Source: Prinia subflava (taxonomy: Eukaryota; Chordata; Aves; Passeriformes; Cisticolidae). From it: a DNA stretch of 64,000 nt. The notes beneath the pieces are model-generated. The model ran no database searches. It was given only the letters and a program-made list of their open reading frames with translations, and was not told where the DNA came from. The stretch is from the NCBI RefSeq assembly GCF_021018805.1, contig NC_086247.1, forward strand, positions 94,660,338-94,724,337, read 5' to 3'. The position numbers and the translations under genes are program-made. Below are positions 1 to 8,000 of the stretch, in pieces (position 1 is the stretch's first letter; every line of letters starts with the position of its first letter).

Positions 1-90
1 GTTGCTTGGACAGGGGGGTACGTAAGTGCACCCCTAACCAGGACCAACCAAGGCAGCCGAGACACCGACTGAAGCTACCGGGGAAAAACA
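1..90 (+). repeat. 3' end (U5) of the 5' LTR, partial
   Basis: These 90 bases are identical to 8030-8119 at the end of the 3' LTR, and the two copies stop matching a few bases after a terminal CA at 89-90. They hold the last part of U5, including a splice-donor-like GTAAGT at 22-27. The promoter, R region and the start of U5 of this LTR lie left of the window. Confidence 0.93.
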
Positions 91-426
91 AAACCTGGCG
101 AACCAACGTGGGTGAAAAACCCCTGGAGAGCAGCCTTCACCGCGAAGAGTTACTGCCTTGGTTCGCTCAGAGTCCTTCTGAAGGCAACTTCTCCGTTATA
201 GAAGAATTTCTCTGCAGAAGGCGTCTGACGACCCTCCCAGTCCAGCTCTGAGGAGTCAGACGTTGGCAGACCACCCTACCAGCAGCTTTGTGACCCACAT
301 TCGGCTGAGGAGTAAGTTGATTACAGCCTTTTTGCGCGCAAAAAATTCTTTACTCGGGTCTTTTTCTTTTTCTTTTTATTTTTTTTTCTCTTTTTTCTGC
401 TGGGAGGGGAACGGGACCACATTACT
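91..426 (+). other. Retroviral leader with primer-binding-like site and candidate splice donor
   Basis: This is the untranslated stretch between the 5' LTR and gag. A TGG-initiated site, TGGCGAACCAACGTGGG, starts at 96, five bases after the LTR end, where the tRNA primer-binding site is expected. Its first bases resemble the complement of a tRNA-Arg 3' end but later bases differ, so I leave the primer tRNA unassigned. A good donor-like sequence, GGA followed by GTAAGT, lies at 309-317 and could serve the spliced env message. A pyrimidine-rich run at about 360-400 precedes the gag start. The packaging signal should lie here but cannot be pinpointed by eye. Confidence 0.7.
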
Positions 427-2628
427 ATGGGATCAAAAAATAGTAAATTTAAACGATCCCAGAACGAGAGAGACTTATATTTAGAAATCTTAGAAATTCT
501 ATCTCTTAACAACCCTTCTTTCTCTAAAAGTAAAATCTTAAAAACTAACTTGAAAAAGTTTATCAAATGGATCATTTCCCAGTTTCCTGATACTAATACA
601 CAATCTATCACTTTAGATTCTTTTTGGGACTCGGTGGGGATAAAAATATACACTTCCCAACTTAATGGAGATTTCTCTGTTACACGATTTCTGCCCATTT
701 TTCATAATATTACCAAAGTAGTAGAACAAGGAAATGTTAAGAAGTCTCCCAGTCCCCCCGAAGAGAGCTGTCCATCCTTATCTCTCCCGCCAGACTGTGT
801 CCTTTCAGATGCTAATCTCCTCCCCCTCTCTCCAGATGCTGGCCACAGGGGGGTAGGGCGCGGATGCGCCGCTCCTGCCCCGCTCCCGCCCTGCGCCCCC
901 GGTACCACCGCGGCCCCCGGCACCCCCACGCCCTCTCCCCAAAGCCCCCACCCCCACCCCTCGGCCCCCCCTCCTCCACCTTCAGCCGCCCCCCCGGGGA
1001 CGGAGAACACGGACTCCGTGCTGTCCCCACCCCCCCTCTCCGCGCCGCCCCCACCTTCCCCCTCCCTCGCGCTGATCCCAAACCCTTCCTGTGTGCCTGC
1101 AAAGCCTGCAGGACCTGCTTATCTCATGTGTGGCCATCACCCTTTCCCCGCAGTATCTTCGAATGCAACTGTGCCTGCTCCTATAGACTCTGCACCCCCA
1201 CACCTCACCCCCCCCACTCCCTCTGTAGCGAACGCGGCCCCATGCAATCCCACCCACCCGTCGCTACCTTATCCCCAAACCCTGCAGCCACTAAACCCTC
1301 ATGGTACTTCTGAGACACCCCATGGTAGCATAACGCTTTTACAGGCCTCACAACCCTGTCCCAGCTGCGCCTCCCGTAGCCAGGTCTTGCAGCCCTGTCT
1401 ACAGCACCCCACACCCCTGCAAAATGCCACTCCAAAACGCCAGAAAAAGCACTCCTCATTGGAGGATAGTAGTGATACTGAGCTCAGTTCTGATGAAGAT
1501 GACATTGATCCATGGGCTTTAATTAAAATGGAAGCCACTCACGCAGGTGACTGGGAGTTGGCTCAGAAAATTTCTGCCTTCCCTGTAACTTATACAAAGG
1601 GAGAAAGAGGTGGTGCCTCCACTAAAATTATGTGGGAACCTAATACAAACAAAGAGCTCATAGAACTTCGAAAAGTAGCCAAAGAACATGGCAGAAGTTC
1701 ACATATTTTTAAAAATTTCCTAGAAGCTATCTTCTCGGCACATGTTTTAATACCCCATGATGTTAAGAATATTGCTCACTGCCTCCTATCCCCGGCAGAA
1801 TATATGCTATGGGAAAGGCATTGGAAAAAACAATTAAAAACATTATCAGACACATACGCTAAAGATCCTACTGGGCAAAGTTTTTCAGTTGAACAGCTGG
1901 CTGGAGAAGGCAATTTGCAGAAACCCTCAGATCAAGCTAAAACTTTGTCTGAGGCAGCAATACGAGATTTGGCTATTGCAGCTAAGACTTCCTTACTTCT
2001 CACCCCAGATGACTCTATCCCTACCCTACACTTCTCTAATATTAAACAAGGAGTAGATGAAAGCTTTATAAAATTTGTGGACAGAATTAAAGATGCTCTG
2101 GATAAACAGATAGAGAGCATAGAGGCAAGAAAAGAACTGTTATGCAAACTTGCCATGAGCAATGCTAATGAACAATGTAAAACTATTCTGAGAGCCTTAC
2201 CCTTGGATACAGAACCTACCATAGAACAAATGGTGGAAAGCTGTACACGTCACCTCTCCACTGAAAACACAGTAGCCCAAGCAGTTGCTAAGGGTATTGC
2301 AGAAGGAGTTTCTGGTGCATTTGCAGTAGTGACTTCCCAAGACCAGACGCGCTGCTTTCACTGTGGAGACTTTGGACATTTTATAAAGGACTGTCCACAT
2401 AGGTCACCTATGCAAATTCCCCGTAACACTTACCACAGACCCCAAAATCAGCAGCGCTTCCAGCGGCGTTCGGGAAACTGCCAGCAGAGCGTGGTCAGGC
2501 TCCACGCCAAGACAACAAATCAAAAGCCATCCAGACCCAACCATGCATCATTCCAGGAGATGCCACGTCACAAGAAGGGGATCCAACATACAGAGCAATA
2601 CAGACGGGAACCCGGCGCCAGCTGGTAA
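427..2628 (+). CDS. gag: ERV Gag polyprotein, intact 733-residue frame
   Basis: Gag builds the immature virus particle at the cell membrane. The protein starts MGSKN, giving an N-terminal glycine suitable for myristoylation, followed by a basic helical matrix-like region. Residues about 105-330 are very proline-rich and contain a PSAP motif at 178-181 that could act as a late-budding domain. The capsid part holds a major homology region near residues 541-553 (QG, E545, F547, R553). Nucleocapsid carries one CX2CX4HX4C zinc knuckle (C643, C646, H651, C656); betaretroviruses usually have two. The ATG at 427 is chosen because it gives the Met-Gly start and is the first in frame. The 3' part overlaps the pro frame and contains a slippery heptamer at 2472. 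No stops interrupt the frame. Confidence 0.92.
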   Translation: MGSKNSKFKRSQNERDLYLEILEILSLNNPSFSKSKILKTNLKKFIKWIISQFPDTNTQSITLDSFWDSVGIKIYTSQLNGDFSVTRFLPIFHNITKVVEQGNVKKSPSPPEESCPSLSLPPDCVLSDANLLPLSPDAGHRGVGRGCAAPAPLPPCAPGTTAAPGTPTPSPQSPHPHPSAPPPPPSAAPPGTENTDSVLSPPPLSAPPPPSPSLALIPNPSCVPAKPAGPAYLMCGHHPFPAVSSNATVPAPIDSAPPHLTPPTPSVANAAPCNPTHPSLPYPQTLQPLNPHGTSETPHGSITLLQASQPCPSCASRSQVLQPCLQHPTPLQNATPKRQKKHSSLEDSSDTELSSDEDDIDPWALIKMEATHAGDWELAQKISAFPVTYTKGERGGASTKIMWEPNTNKELIELRKVAKEHGRSSHIFKNFLEAIFSAHVLIPHDVKNIAHCLLSPAEYMLWERHWKKQLKTLSDTYAKDPTGQSFSVEQLAGEGNLQKPSDQAKTLSEAAIRDLAIAAKTSLLLTPDDSIPTLHFSNIKQGVDESFIKFVDRIKDALDKQIESIEARKELLCKLAMSNANEQCKTILRALPLDTEPTIEQMVESCTRHLSTENTVAQAVAKGIAEGVSGAFAVVTSQDQTRCFHCGDFGHFIKDCPHRSPMQIPRNTYHRPQNQQRFQRRSGNCQQSVVRLHAKTTNQKPSRPNHASFQEMPRHKKGIQHTEQYRREPGASW
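2472..2478 (+). promoter_or_regulatory. Gag-pro -1 ribosomal frameshift site (GGGAAAC)
   Basis: The heptamer is read G GGA AAC in the gag frame, which is the X XXY YYZ form for a -1 shift into the pro frame; that frame is open from 2427 to 3266. The same heptamer is used at gag-pro in some betaretroviruses. Ten bases further on, GCGTGG at 2489-2494 can pair with CCACGC at 2502-2507. The loop GGCT at 2498-2501 can pair with AGCC at 2525-2528, forming a possible pseudoknot. The pairing was inferred by eye. Confidence 0.75.
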
Positions 2629-3266
2629 CTGCTTTATCCATTGACTTAAAAAAGAGGGATGTTTATCGTGTCCCTACTGGCAAGTATGGGCCAAAAGGAG
2701 GTCCTTTTGACATTTTAATTATAGGTGATACCGTTAATGGGCCGGATGAAATTTTTGTTTTTCCAGCAGTACAAACAGTGCACCCAGGTCAAGAAATCTT
2801 GGTCCAGCTGTGCTGCACAGACTTACCATTTTTTCTTTTAAAGGGAACTCCAATTGCACAAGCCTTTCTACTCCCAAAAAATCACAAGGAACAGCTCCCT
2901 CTCAACCCTATAGCAATGTGGGCACAAATTTTGGGATCCAATAGGCCTACCATTGAGTGTGGCCTATCCTGCAAAGGTGAGAAGATCCACCGACTGGGAC
3001 TCCTGGACTCAGGCGCAGACCTGAGCCTCATCGCACGCTCAGAATGGCCTGCAAACTGGGAACTAGAACCGGTACCAGGTATGATTTCAGGGATCGGTGG
3101 AGCCACAATGTCCATGCGAAGCAAGCACAACGTGCTCATCGAAGGGCCTGAAGGCAAGTTGGCAACTATCCGCCCATTTGTGGTAAGGGCCCCCATCACC
3201 CTTTGGGGAAGGGATGTTCTATCCCAATGGGGAGCTTCCTTACAAATTCCCAGTCGGGATTTCTAA
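2479..3266 (+). CDS. pro: ERV Pro: dUTPase-like segment plus aspartic protease
   Basis: This frame is reached by a -1 shift from gag and has no need for its own start codon; the first ATG at 2943 or so is not used as evidence. The first part, about 2610-2880, reads like a degenerate betaretroviral dUTPase: VPTGKYGP near the start and GTPIAQAFLLP near the end fit the family. The central stretch where the catalytic aspartate and tyrosine are expected does not. The protease follows, with the catalytic triad LLDSGADLS (Asp-Ser-Gly-Ala at 3006-3017), a flap-like GIGGA and the C-terminal GRDVLSQWG. It would cut Gag, Pro and Pol in the budding particle. The frame ends with TAA at 3264-3266, overlapping pol. 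Confidence 0.88.
3257..3263 (+). promoter_or_regulatory. Pro-pol -1 frameshift site (GGATTTC)
   Basis: The pro frame reads G GAT TTC immediately before its TAA stop, a form close to the GGATTTA type known from betaretroviral pro-pol junctions. A -1 shift here enters the pol frame, which is open from about 3203 to 6028. CTGAGG at 3276-3281 can pair with CCTCAG at 3302-3307 as a downstream stimulatory stem, 12 bases after the heptamer. Confidence 0.65.
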
Positions 3267-6028
3267 TTGGGGCCACTGAGGAGCGCACACTACCAGATAC
3301 CCCTCAGCTTACCTGGAAATGCCAAACCCCGATCTGGATTGAACAGTGGCCCCTCTCTAAAGTAAAACTGTGCGCACTACAAGCACTTGTAGAAGAACAG
3401 CTTGCCAAAGGTCACATCGTCGAGACCACCAGCCCTTGGAACACCCCAGTCTTTGTACTGCAAAAGCCTGGAACGGACAGGTGGAGGCTCCTCCAGGATC
3501 TGCGTAAAATCAATGAGGTAATTGAGGATATGGGCCCCCTTCAGCCTGGACTGCCTTCACCATCGATGTTGCCTCGAGACTGGACACTTGCCATCATAGA
3601 TATTAAAGACTGTTTCTTCAGCATCCCGCTGCACCCCCAGGACGCTCCAAGGTTTGCTTTTTCTGTCCCCTCTCTTAACAGAGAGGCTCCACTCAAAAGA
3701 TATCATTGGCTTTTTCTTCCCCAAGGTCTCAAGGTCTCACCTACCATATGCCAATGGTATGTTGCTCATGTTTTGTCTCCCGTTCGGAGCCTATTTCCAG
3801 ATGCAATCATCTACCACTATATGGATGACATCCTGATCTGTGCATCAGACAAAGCCTACCTAGACAAAGCGGTTACAAAGACTATTGAAACCATAGAAAA
3901 AGCAGGATTCGAGATCCGTGAAGACAAAATACAGTACACCAACCCATGGACTTATCTTGGATTCCAGATCCGGGAAAGGACCATCGTACCCCAGCAGCTC
4001 GTCATCCGAGACGACCCAAAAACTCTGAGAGACTTACATAGTCTGTGTGGATCCATCAATTGGGTACGTCCTCTGCTAGGAATTACAACAGAGGACCTCG
4101 CTCCCCTGTTCAACCTTCTCCGTGGCAATGGAGACCTGGACTCTCCACGCACTCTTACAACAGAAGCCCGAGATGCCATCACCAAAGTCCAAGAAGCCCT
4201 ATCTTCACACCAAGCCCATCGCTTCGAGCCTAGCCTGCCTTTCCAGTTTGTCATCCTGGGAAAAGCACCCCGGTTCCATGGACTGATTTTCCAATGGGAT
4301 ACTCAGCTTCGAGACCCTTTATTGATAATTGAGTGGATCTTTACAAACAACCAACCTACAAAGACAATTACCACCTTCCAAGAAATCATGGCACATCTAA
4401 TAAAAAAGGCCAGAACTCGCCTCCGTTCCCTTGCAGGGTGTGAGTTCACATGCATACACATGCCATTAACCGGTGGAGACCTGGAACATTTGCTTCAGAC
4501 CAATGAAAATCTCCAGTACGCCCTAGATAGCTATACAGGCCAAATTTCCATCCATATCCCAAAACATAAACTTTTTAATATAACCTTTAATCTGACCCCA
4601 AAATTAGTACAGAGTAGAACACCTCTCAAAGCTCTAACAGTCTTTACAGATGGCTCGGGGTCATCCCACAAGTCTGTAATGACATGGAAAGACCCTAAGA
4701 CCCAAAAATGGGAATCTGATGTCCAAATTGTGGAGGGATCTCCACAGATTGCAGAGTTAGCAGCTGTTGTCAGAGCCTTTGAGAAATTCAAAGACGAACC
4801 TTTTAATCTCATTACAGACTCTTCATATGTCGCAGGTATAGCTATGAGGGCAGAACAAGCCCTTCTCAAAGACGTTTCCAATCCAAAGTTACACCAATTG
4901 ATTTCTGCATTAATACGTTTAATCTCCCACAGAAAACAATCTTACTATGTAATGCATGTAAGGTCACACACTGACCTCCCAGGTATCATTGCAGAAGGGA
5001 ACAGGAGAGCAGATGCTTTGGCCATGGCACTAGAGACTGCTAACATCCCTGACATCTTTGCCCAGGCAAAATTGTCACATGCATTTTATCACCAAAATGC
5101 AGCTGCCCTTATTAGAATGTTCAAGCTCTCAAAAGATCAAGCAAAAGCTATTGTTGCCACGTGCCCGAACTGCCAAAGCTACCAGATACCATCTGTGGGG
5201 ACAGGAGTCAATCCCCTAGGACTTAACAGCTGCCAGCTGTGGCAGACAGATGTCACTCACTTCCCACCTTTTGGAAGGTCAAAGTATGTGCACGTATCGG
5301 TTGACACGTTTTCTGGAGCAGTGTTTGCATCATCTCATCCAGGAGAAACTACACAGCACGCCATAAAGCACTTCCTCCTTGCCTTTGCTACCCTGGGAGT
5401 ACCAAAACAGATCAAAACAGATAATGGACCTGCCTATGTCTCTCGTAAGTTAAAAGAATTCTTCAGTGACTGGGGAATAGAACACAAGACAGGCATACCT
5501 GCAAATCCCACAGGACAATCCATCATAGAGAGAACACATCAAACCCTCAAAAGAGTCCTCAATCAGCAGCGAAGTGAAACAAAAATCATATCTCCAGCTG
5601 AAAGACTCTGCAAGGCTCTCTATGTCATCAACTTCCTAAATGGTACAACATCAGAGCCCGACCCTCCAGTACTTCGCCACTTCACAAATACCACCCAAGC
5701 AAAGCTTGCTGAGAAACCACCTGTGCTAGTGAAGGACCCAGAGACTCATCAAATTTCTGGGCCTTTCCAGTTAATTACTTGGGGGAGAGGATATGCGTGT
5801 GTTTCACTACCATCTGGTCCAAGATGGTACCCAGGAAAACACATAAAACCATACCTAGGCACTACAAACACTACTCAGTCAGACACTGACAAGAGTTCTT
5901 CTGAGTTGAATACAAGACCGCCTCAAAACCAGACAAGTTCTGCCTGGAGACGAAGGCGTCGCCGAATATCCACGTACCAAAGAAAAAACCGACCCATCCC
6001 ACGACAGCAGAAGAAACAGAAAAGATGA
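3263..6028 (+). CDS. pol: ERV Pol: reverse transcriptase, RNase H and integrase, intact
   Basis: Pol copies the viral RNA into DNA and inserts it into the host genome. Reverse transcriptase starts near LTWKCQTPIW and holds the LPQG block and the catalytic YMDD at 3818-3829. RNase H follows with TDGSG (Asp at 4649), AELAAV, ITDSS and GNRRADAL. Integrase has an HHCC zinc-binding region around 5070-5175 and the DD35E triad: Asp at 5249, Asp at 5420 and Glu at 5528, exactly 35 residues apart. A C-terminal domain with GPRWYPGKHIKPY is followed by a very basic tail. The frame is open throughout, about 921 residues after the presumed frameshift. An ATG at 3203 lies in frame but is probably not used, since translation should arrive from pro. 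Sequence style is betaretroviral. Confidence 0.93.
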   Translation, partial: LIGATEERTLPDTPQLTWKCQTPIWIEQWPLSKVKLCALQALVEEQLAKGHIVETTSPWNTPVFVLQKPGTDRWRLLQDLRKINEVIEDMGPLQPGLPSPSMLPRDWTLAIIDIKDCFFSIPLHPQDAPRFAFSVPSLNREAPLKRYHWLFLPQGLKVSPTICQWYVAHVLSPVRSLFPDAIIYHYMDDILICASDKAYLDKAVTKTIETIEKAGFEIREDKIQYTNPWTYLGFQIRERTIVPQQLVIRDDPKTLRDLHSLCGSINWVRPLLGITTEDLAPLFNLLRGNGDLDSPRTLTTEARDAITKVQEALSSHQAHRFEPSLPFQFVILGKAPRFHGLIFQWDTQLRDPLLIIEWIFTNNQPTKTITTFQEIMAHLIKKARTRLRSLAGCEFTCIHMPLTGGDLEHLLQTNENLQYALDSYTGQISIHIPKHKLFNITFNLTPKLVQSRTPLKALTVFTDGSGSSHKSVMTWKDPKTQKWESDVQIVEGSPQIAELAAVVRAFEKFKDEPFNLITDSSYVAGIAMRAEQALLKDVSNPKLHQLISALIRLISHRKQSYYVMHVRSHTDLPGIIAEGNRRADALAMALETANIPDIFAQAKLSHAFYHQNAAALIRMFKLSKDQAKAIVATCPNCQSYQIPSVGTGVNPLGLNSCQLWQTDVTHFPPFGRSKYVHVSVDTFSGAVFASSHPGETTQHAIKHFLLAFATLGVPKQIKTDNGPAYVSRKLKEFFSDWGIEHKTGIPANPTGQSIIERTHQTLKRVLNQQRSETKIISPAERLCKALYVINFLNGTTSEPDPPVLRHFTNTTQAKLAEKPPVLVKDPETHQISGPFQLITWGRGYACVSLPSGPRWYPGKHIKPYLGTTNTTQSDTDKSSSELNTRPPQNQTSSAWRRRRRRISTYQRKNRPIPRQQKKQKR

Positions 6029-6342
6029 ACAACATTCTGCTGCATCAGTCAAGCTATAAGCCAGACATAGCTTGAACACAAACTTGTCCTCTGAATTACA
6101 TGTCATTATCTTTTTTTAGAAAATTTTTACCCCAAAAACCCCTATTATTCCCTTTCCCAACTCTTACCAAAAACCCCTAACTTCACACCCACTTACCCAT
6201 CCCTTGTATAAAAAAAGAGGGGGGGAGGGGGGAAGGAACAGAGAAATGGAATGAAGGAAAAAACCCAAACCCTTTCCTCCCATCATGAAAGATAACAATT
6301 TTTGTTTGTATTCCCTATCAGAAGCCTTATCCCTGTCCAGAG
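6029..6342 (+). other. Pol-env gap with env splice acceptors and internal polypurine tract
   Basis: No coding is seen here. A pyrimidine run ending in TTTTTTTAG at about 6112-6119 and CAG acceptors at 6319-6321 and 6338-6340 are candidate acceptors for the spliced env message; the last is two bases before the env ATG. An uninterrupted 29-base purine run lies at 6210-6238. Two short upstream ATGs (6246 and 6251) would precede env if the first acceptor is used. Confidence 0.6.
6210..6238 (+). promoter_or_regulatory. Internal polypurine tract between pol and env
   Basis: This is a 29-base run of A and G only, with G-blocks of six or more, inside the provirus. It is a stronger purine tract than the one next to the 3' LTR. 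It could act as an extra plus-strand primer, form a G-rich structure, or have no role. Confidence 0.45.
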
Positions 6343-7638
6343 ATGAAAACTGGTGTTCTCCTCACTTCTGTTTGGATGCTCTCCATCGTACCGTATGCCT
6401 GCGGCTGGATTAGCCCCCAGCCTAGTCATAATGTTTGGGTAACCTTAGCAAAAACATTGAAACAGGATAACATGTGCTTATCCATGGGCAGCGTTGATAA
6501 CCCACTTTCCACATGTCTAGTAGGGATTCCTTTTGTAGCAGATGACTGGCCCGTCTATAACTCTGAGCTCCTCCGCACCACAGGTAAGAGACCCAATGCA
6601 GTAGATACTTGGGATGATTGGACAAAAATATTACCTAATGCCCTAGAGGAACCCCAAGAATTGGACTTGCTGGGGTCCACCAAAGCAGCATACTGTGTTA
6701 AATTTTACTATAGACGCCCAAGGAATAATGGGCCAGAAACTAATCAGTTAAAAAACACATACAGAAAAGACATATCACCCATTAACAAAGCCTATAACTA
6801 TCCGGATTGGTGCAATTACACCACTCGCGTGATATCTGTATCCTCTATCCATCCCAAAGTACTACCCAAAGGGATGTTTCTCATCTGTGGTGACCGAGTA
6901 TGGGCTGGGATCCCCTCACGCCTGCAGGGAGGTCCCTGTAGCCTTGGGAGACTTTCTACCCTCACACCAAATATTACCTTGTTACATAATTGGAAAAAAG
7001 AAAGTGAAGCAAATCGCCACAAAAGATCCTATACAGAATTTGACGAAACCTGTGATCCCAAATTATACAATTGGAATAAACCAAAAAGAATTGCTGTCTC
7101 CCTATTCTTACCGTGGGTAGCTGCAGCTAAGGCCCTTGGTGAAATAAATCACTTAGGCTGCTGGCTTAGTAAGCAAGCCAACGCTACATCTGCTGCCCTG
7201 AGTGATCTTTTAAGGGATGAGGAAACCACAAGACATGCATCTCTCCAGAACCGCGCCGCGATTGACTTCTTGCTGCTCGCCCATGGACACGGATGCCAAG
7301 ACTTCGAAGGGATGTGTTGCTTCAATCTCTCATCACGCTCAGAATCCATCCACGCAAACATCCAAAAACTGAGAGAACTTGTGAAGGACTTAAAAATAGA
7401 AAAGAACCCAGACTGGGTCAATGACCTTTTTGGTCAATGGGGATTAACAGGATGGGTTGCATCTCTTGTTAAGGGAATTCTGTGGATTTTCATTGTAGTT
7501 GTCATTGTATTAGTTATGTTCTCATGCCTTATCTATTGCTTTAAAAGAACTATAGGGAACGCTTTTTTATTAAATACAGAAAGTGGAATTGTTGCAGCCG
7601 GGAAGCCTGGTAGGCTCCCGTGGCGGTCAGTTGCTTAA
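6343..7638 (+). CDS. env: ERV Env glycoprotein, alpharetrovirus-like, intact 431-residue frame
   Basis: Env mediates receptor binding (surface subunit) and membrane fusion (transmembrane subunit). Residues 1-20 form a signal peptide. A furin-type site RHKR lies at 225-228, leaving a short surface subunit of about 200 residues; avian leukosis virus surface subunits are clearly longer. The transmembrane subunit begins at Ser229. It has cysteines at its positions 9 and 45 (C237, C273) enclosing a hydrophobic segment, the arrangement of the internal fusion loop in avian alpharetroviruses. LQNRAAIDFLLLAHGHG is followed by CX6CC at C318-C325-C326. The membrane anchor spans about 378-401, then a tail of about 30 residues. 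Four N-glycosylation sequons are visible. No stop or frame break is seen. Whether it still works cannot be told from sequence. Confidence 0.93.
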   Translation: MKTGVLLTSVWMLSIVPYACGWISPQPSHNVWVTLAKTLKQDNMCLSMGSVDNPLSTCLVGIPFVADDWPVYNSELLRTTGKRPNAVDTWDDWTKILPNALEEPQELDLLGSTKAAYCVKFYYRRPRNNGPETNQLKNTYRKDISPINKAYNYPDWCNYTTRVISVSSIHPKVLPKGMFLICGDRVWAGIPSRLQGGPCSLGRLSTLTPNITLLHNWKKESEANRHKRSYTEFDETCDPKLYNWNKPKRIAVSLFLPWVAAAKALGEINHLGCWLSKQANATSAALSDLLRDEETTRHASLQNRAAIDFLLLAHGHGCQDFEGMCCFNLSSRSESIHANIQKLRELVKDLKIEKNPDWVNDLFGQWGLTGWVASLVKGILWIFIVVVIVLVMFSCLIYCFKRTIGNAFLLNTESGIVAAGKPGRLPWRSVA

Positions 7639-7750
7639 GGGCAGAAATGCCTAGTCATGGTGACTAGGCCAAAATAACCCTTCTCCCGCGCTTGGACCCT
7701 CGCTTATCTCCCTGTAAGACAATAGGTCACTTTGTACCCCGAACCATACC

Positions 7751-7788
7751 ATTGGACACCTTTTCAAAACCTCTGTACCCTATAAAAA
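7751..7788 (+). promoter_or_regulatory. LTR core promoter: inverted CCAAT box and TATA box
   Basis: ATTGG at 7751-7755 is an inverted CCAAT box and TATAAAAA lies at 7781-7788, a normal spacing for a retroviral U3 promoter. Transcription would start near 7805-7815 and proceed toward ATP9B exon 2. Confidence 0.75.
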
Positions 7789-7848
7789 CCCCACTTTCCC
7801 CCAGCTCAGCAGAAGCCGCTGTCCCTGGAACCCTTCACGGAAGAAGCT

Positions 7849-7854
7849 AATAAA
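7849..7854 (+). terminator. LTR polyadenylation signal AATAAA
   Basis: AATAAA is followed by a CA at about 7859-7861 and a GT-rich stretch (TCTGTGG), the usual order for cleavage and polyadenylation. It would end R at about 7861. Being in the sense direction, it could also cut short ATP9B transcripts. Confidence 0.8.
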
Positions 7855-7915
7855 GATTCATCTGTGGAACTCCATACGGCGCTTCTCCTCTCTCTCCCTG
7901 CGTCTGCCAAGGCAC

Positions 7916-8000
7916 CTTAGCAAGCTTATGAGCTGAGAATCACTGCTAAAGAGCTGATCACTGCTAAGAGCTGAATATCACTATAACTAAGCTTGCTAAG
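7916..8000 (+). repeat. U5 inverted repeat enclosing three short direct repeats
   Basis: CTTAGCAAGCTTA at 7916-7928 is the exact reverse complement of 7988-8000. Between them three copies of GAGCTGA followed by ATCACT and TAA lie at 7930-7950, 7951-7967 and 7968-7986. In RNA this would form a 13-base-pair stem in U5. Confidence 0.85.

Noticed and set aside
864..1313. 149-residue + strand frame inside gag, and - strand frames opposite it
   Set aside because: C-rich DNA lacks stop codons in several frames; the gag frame explains the region and continues on both sides.
3203..3262. ATG at 3203 as an independent pol start
   Set aside because: Pol of this layout is made by frameshifting from pro; this part overlaps the end of the protease in another frame.
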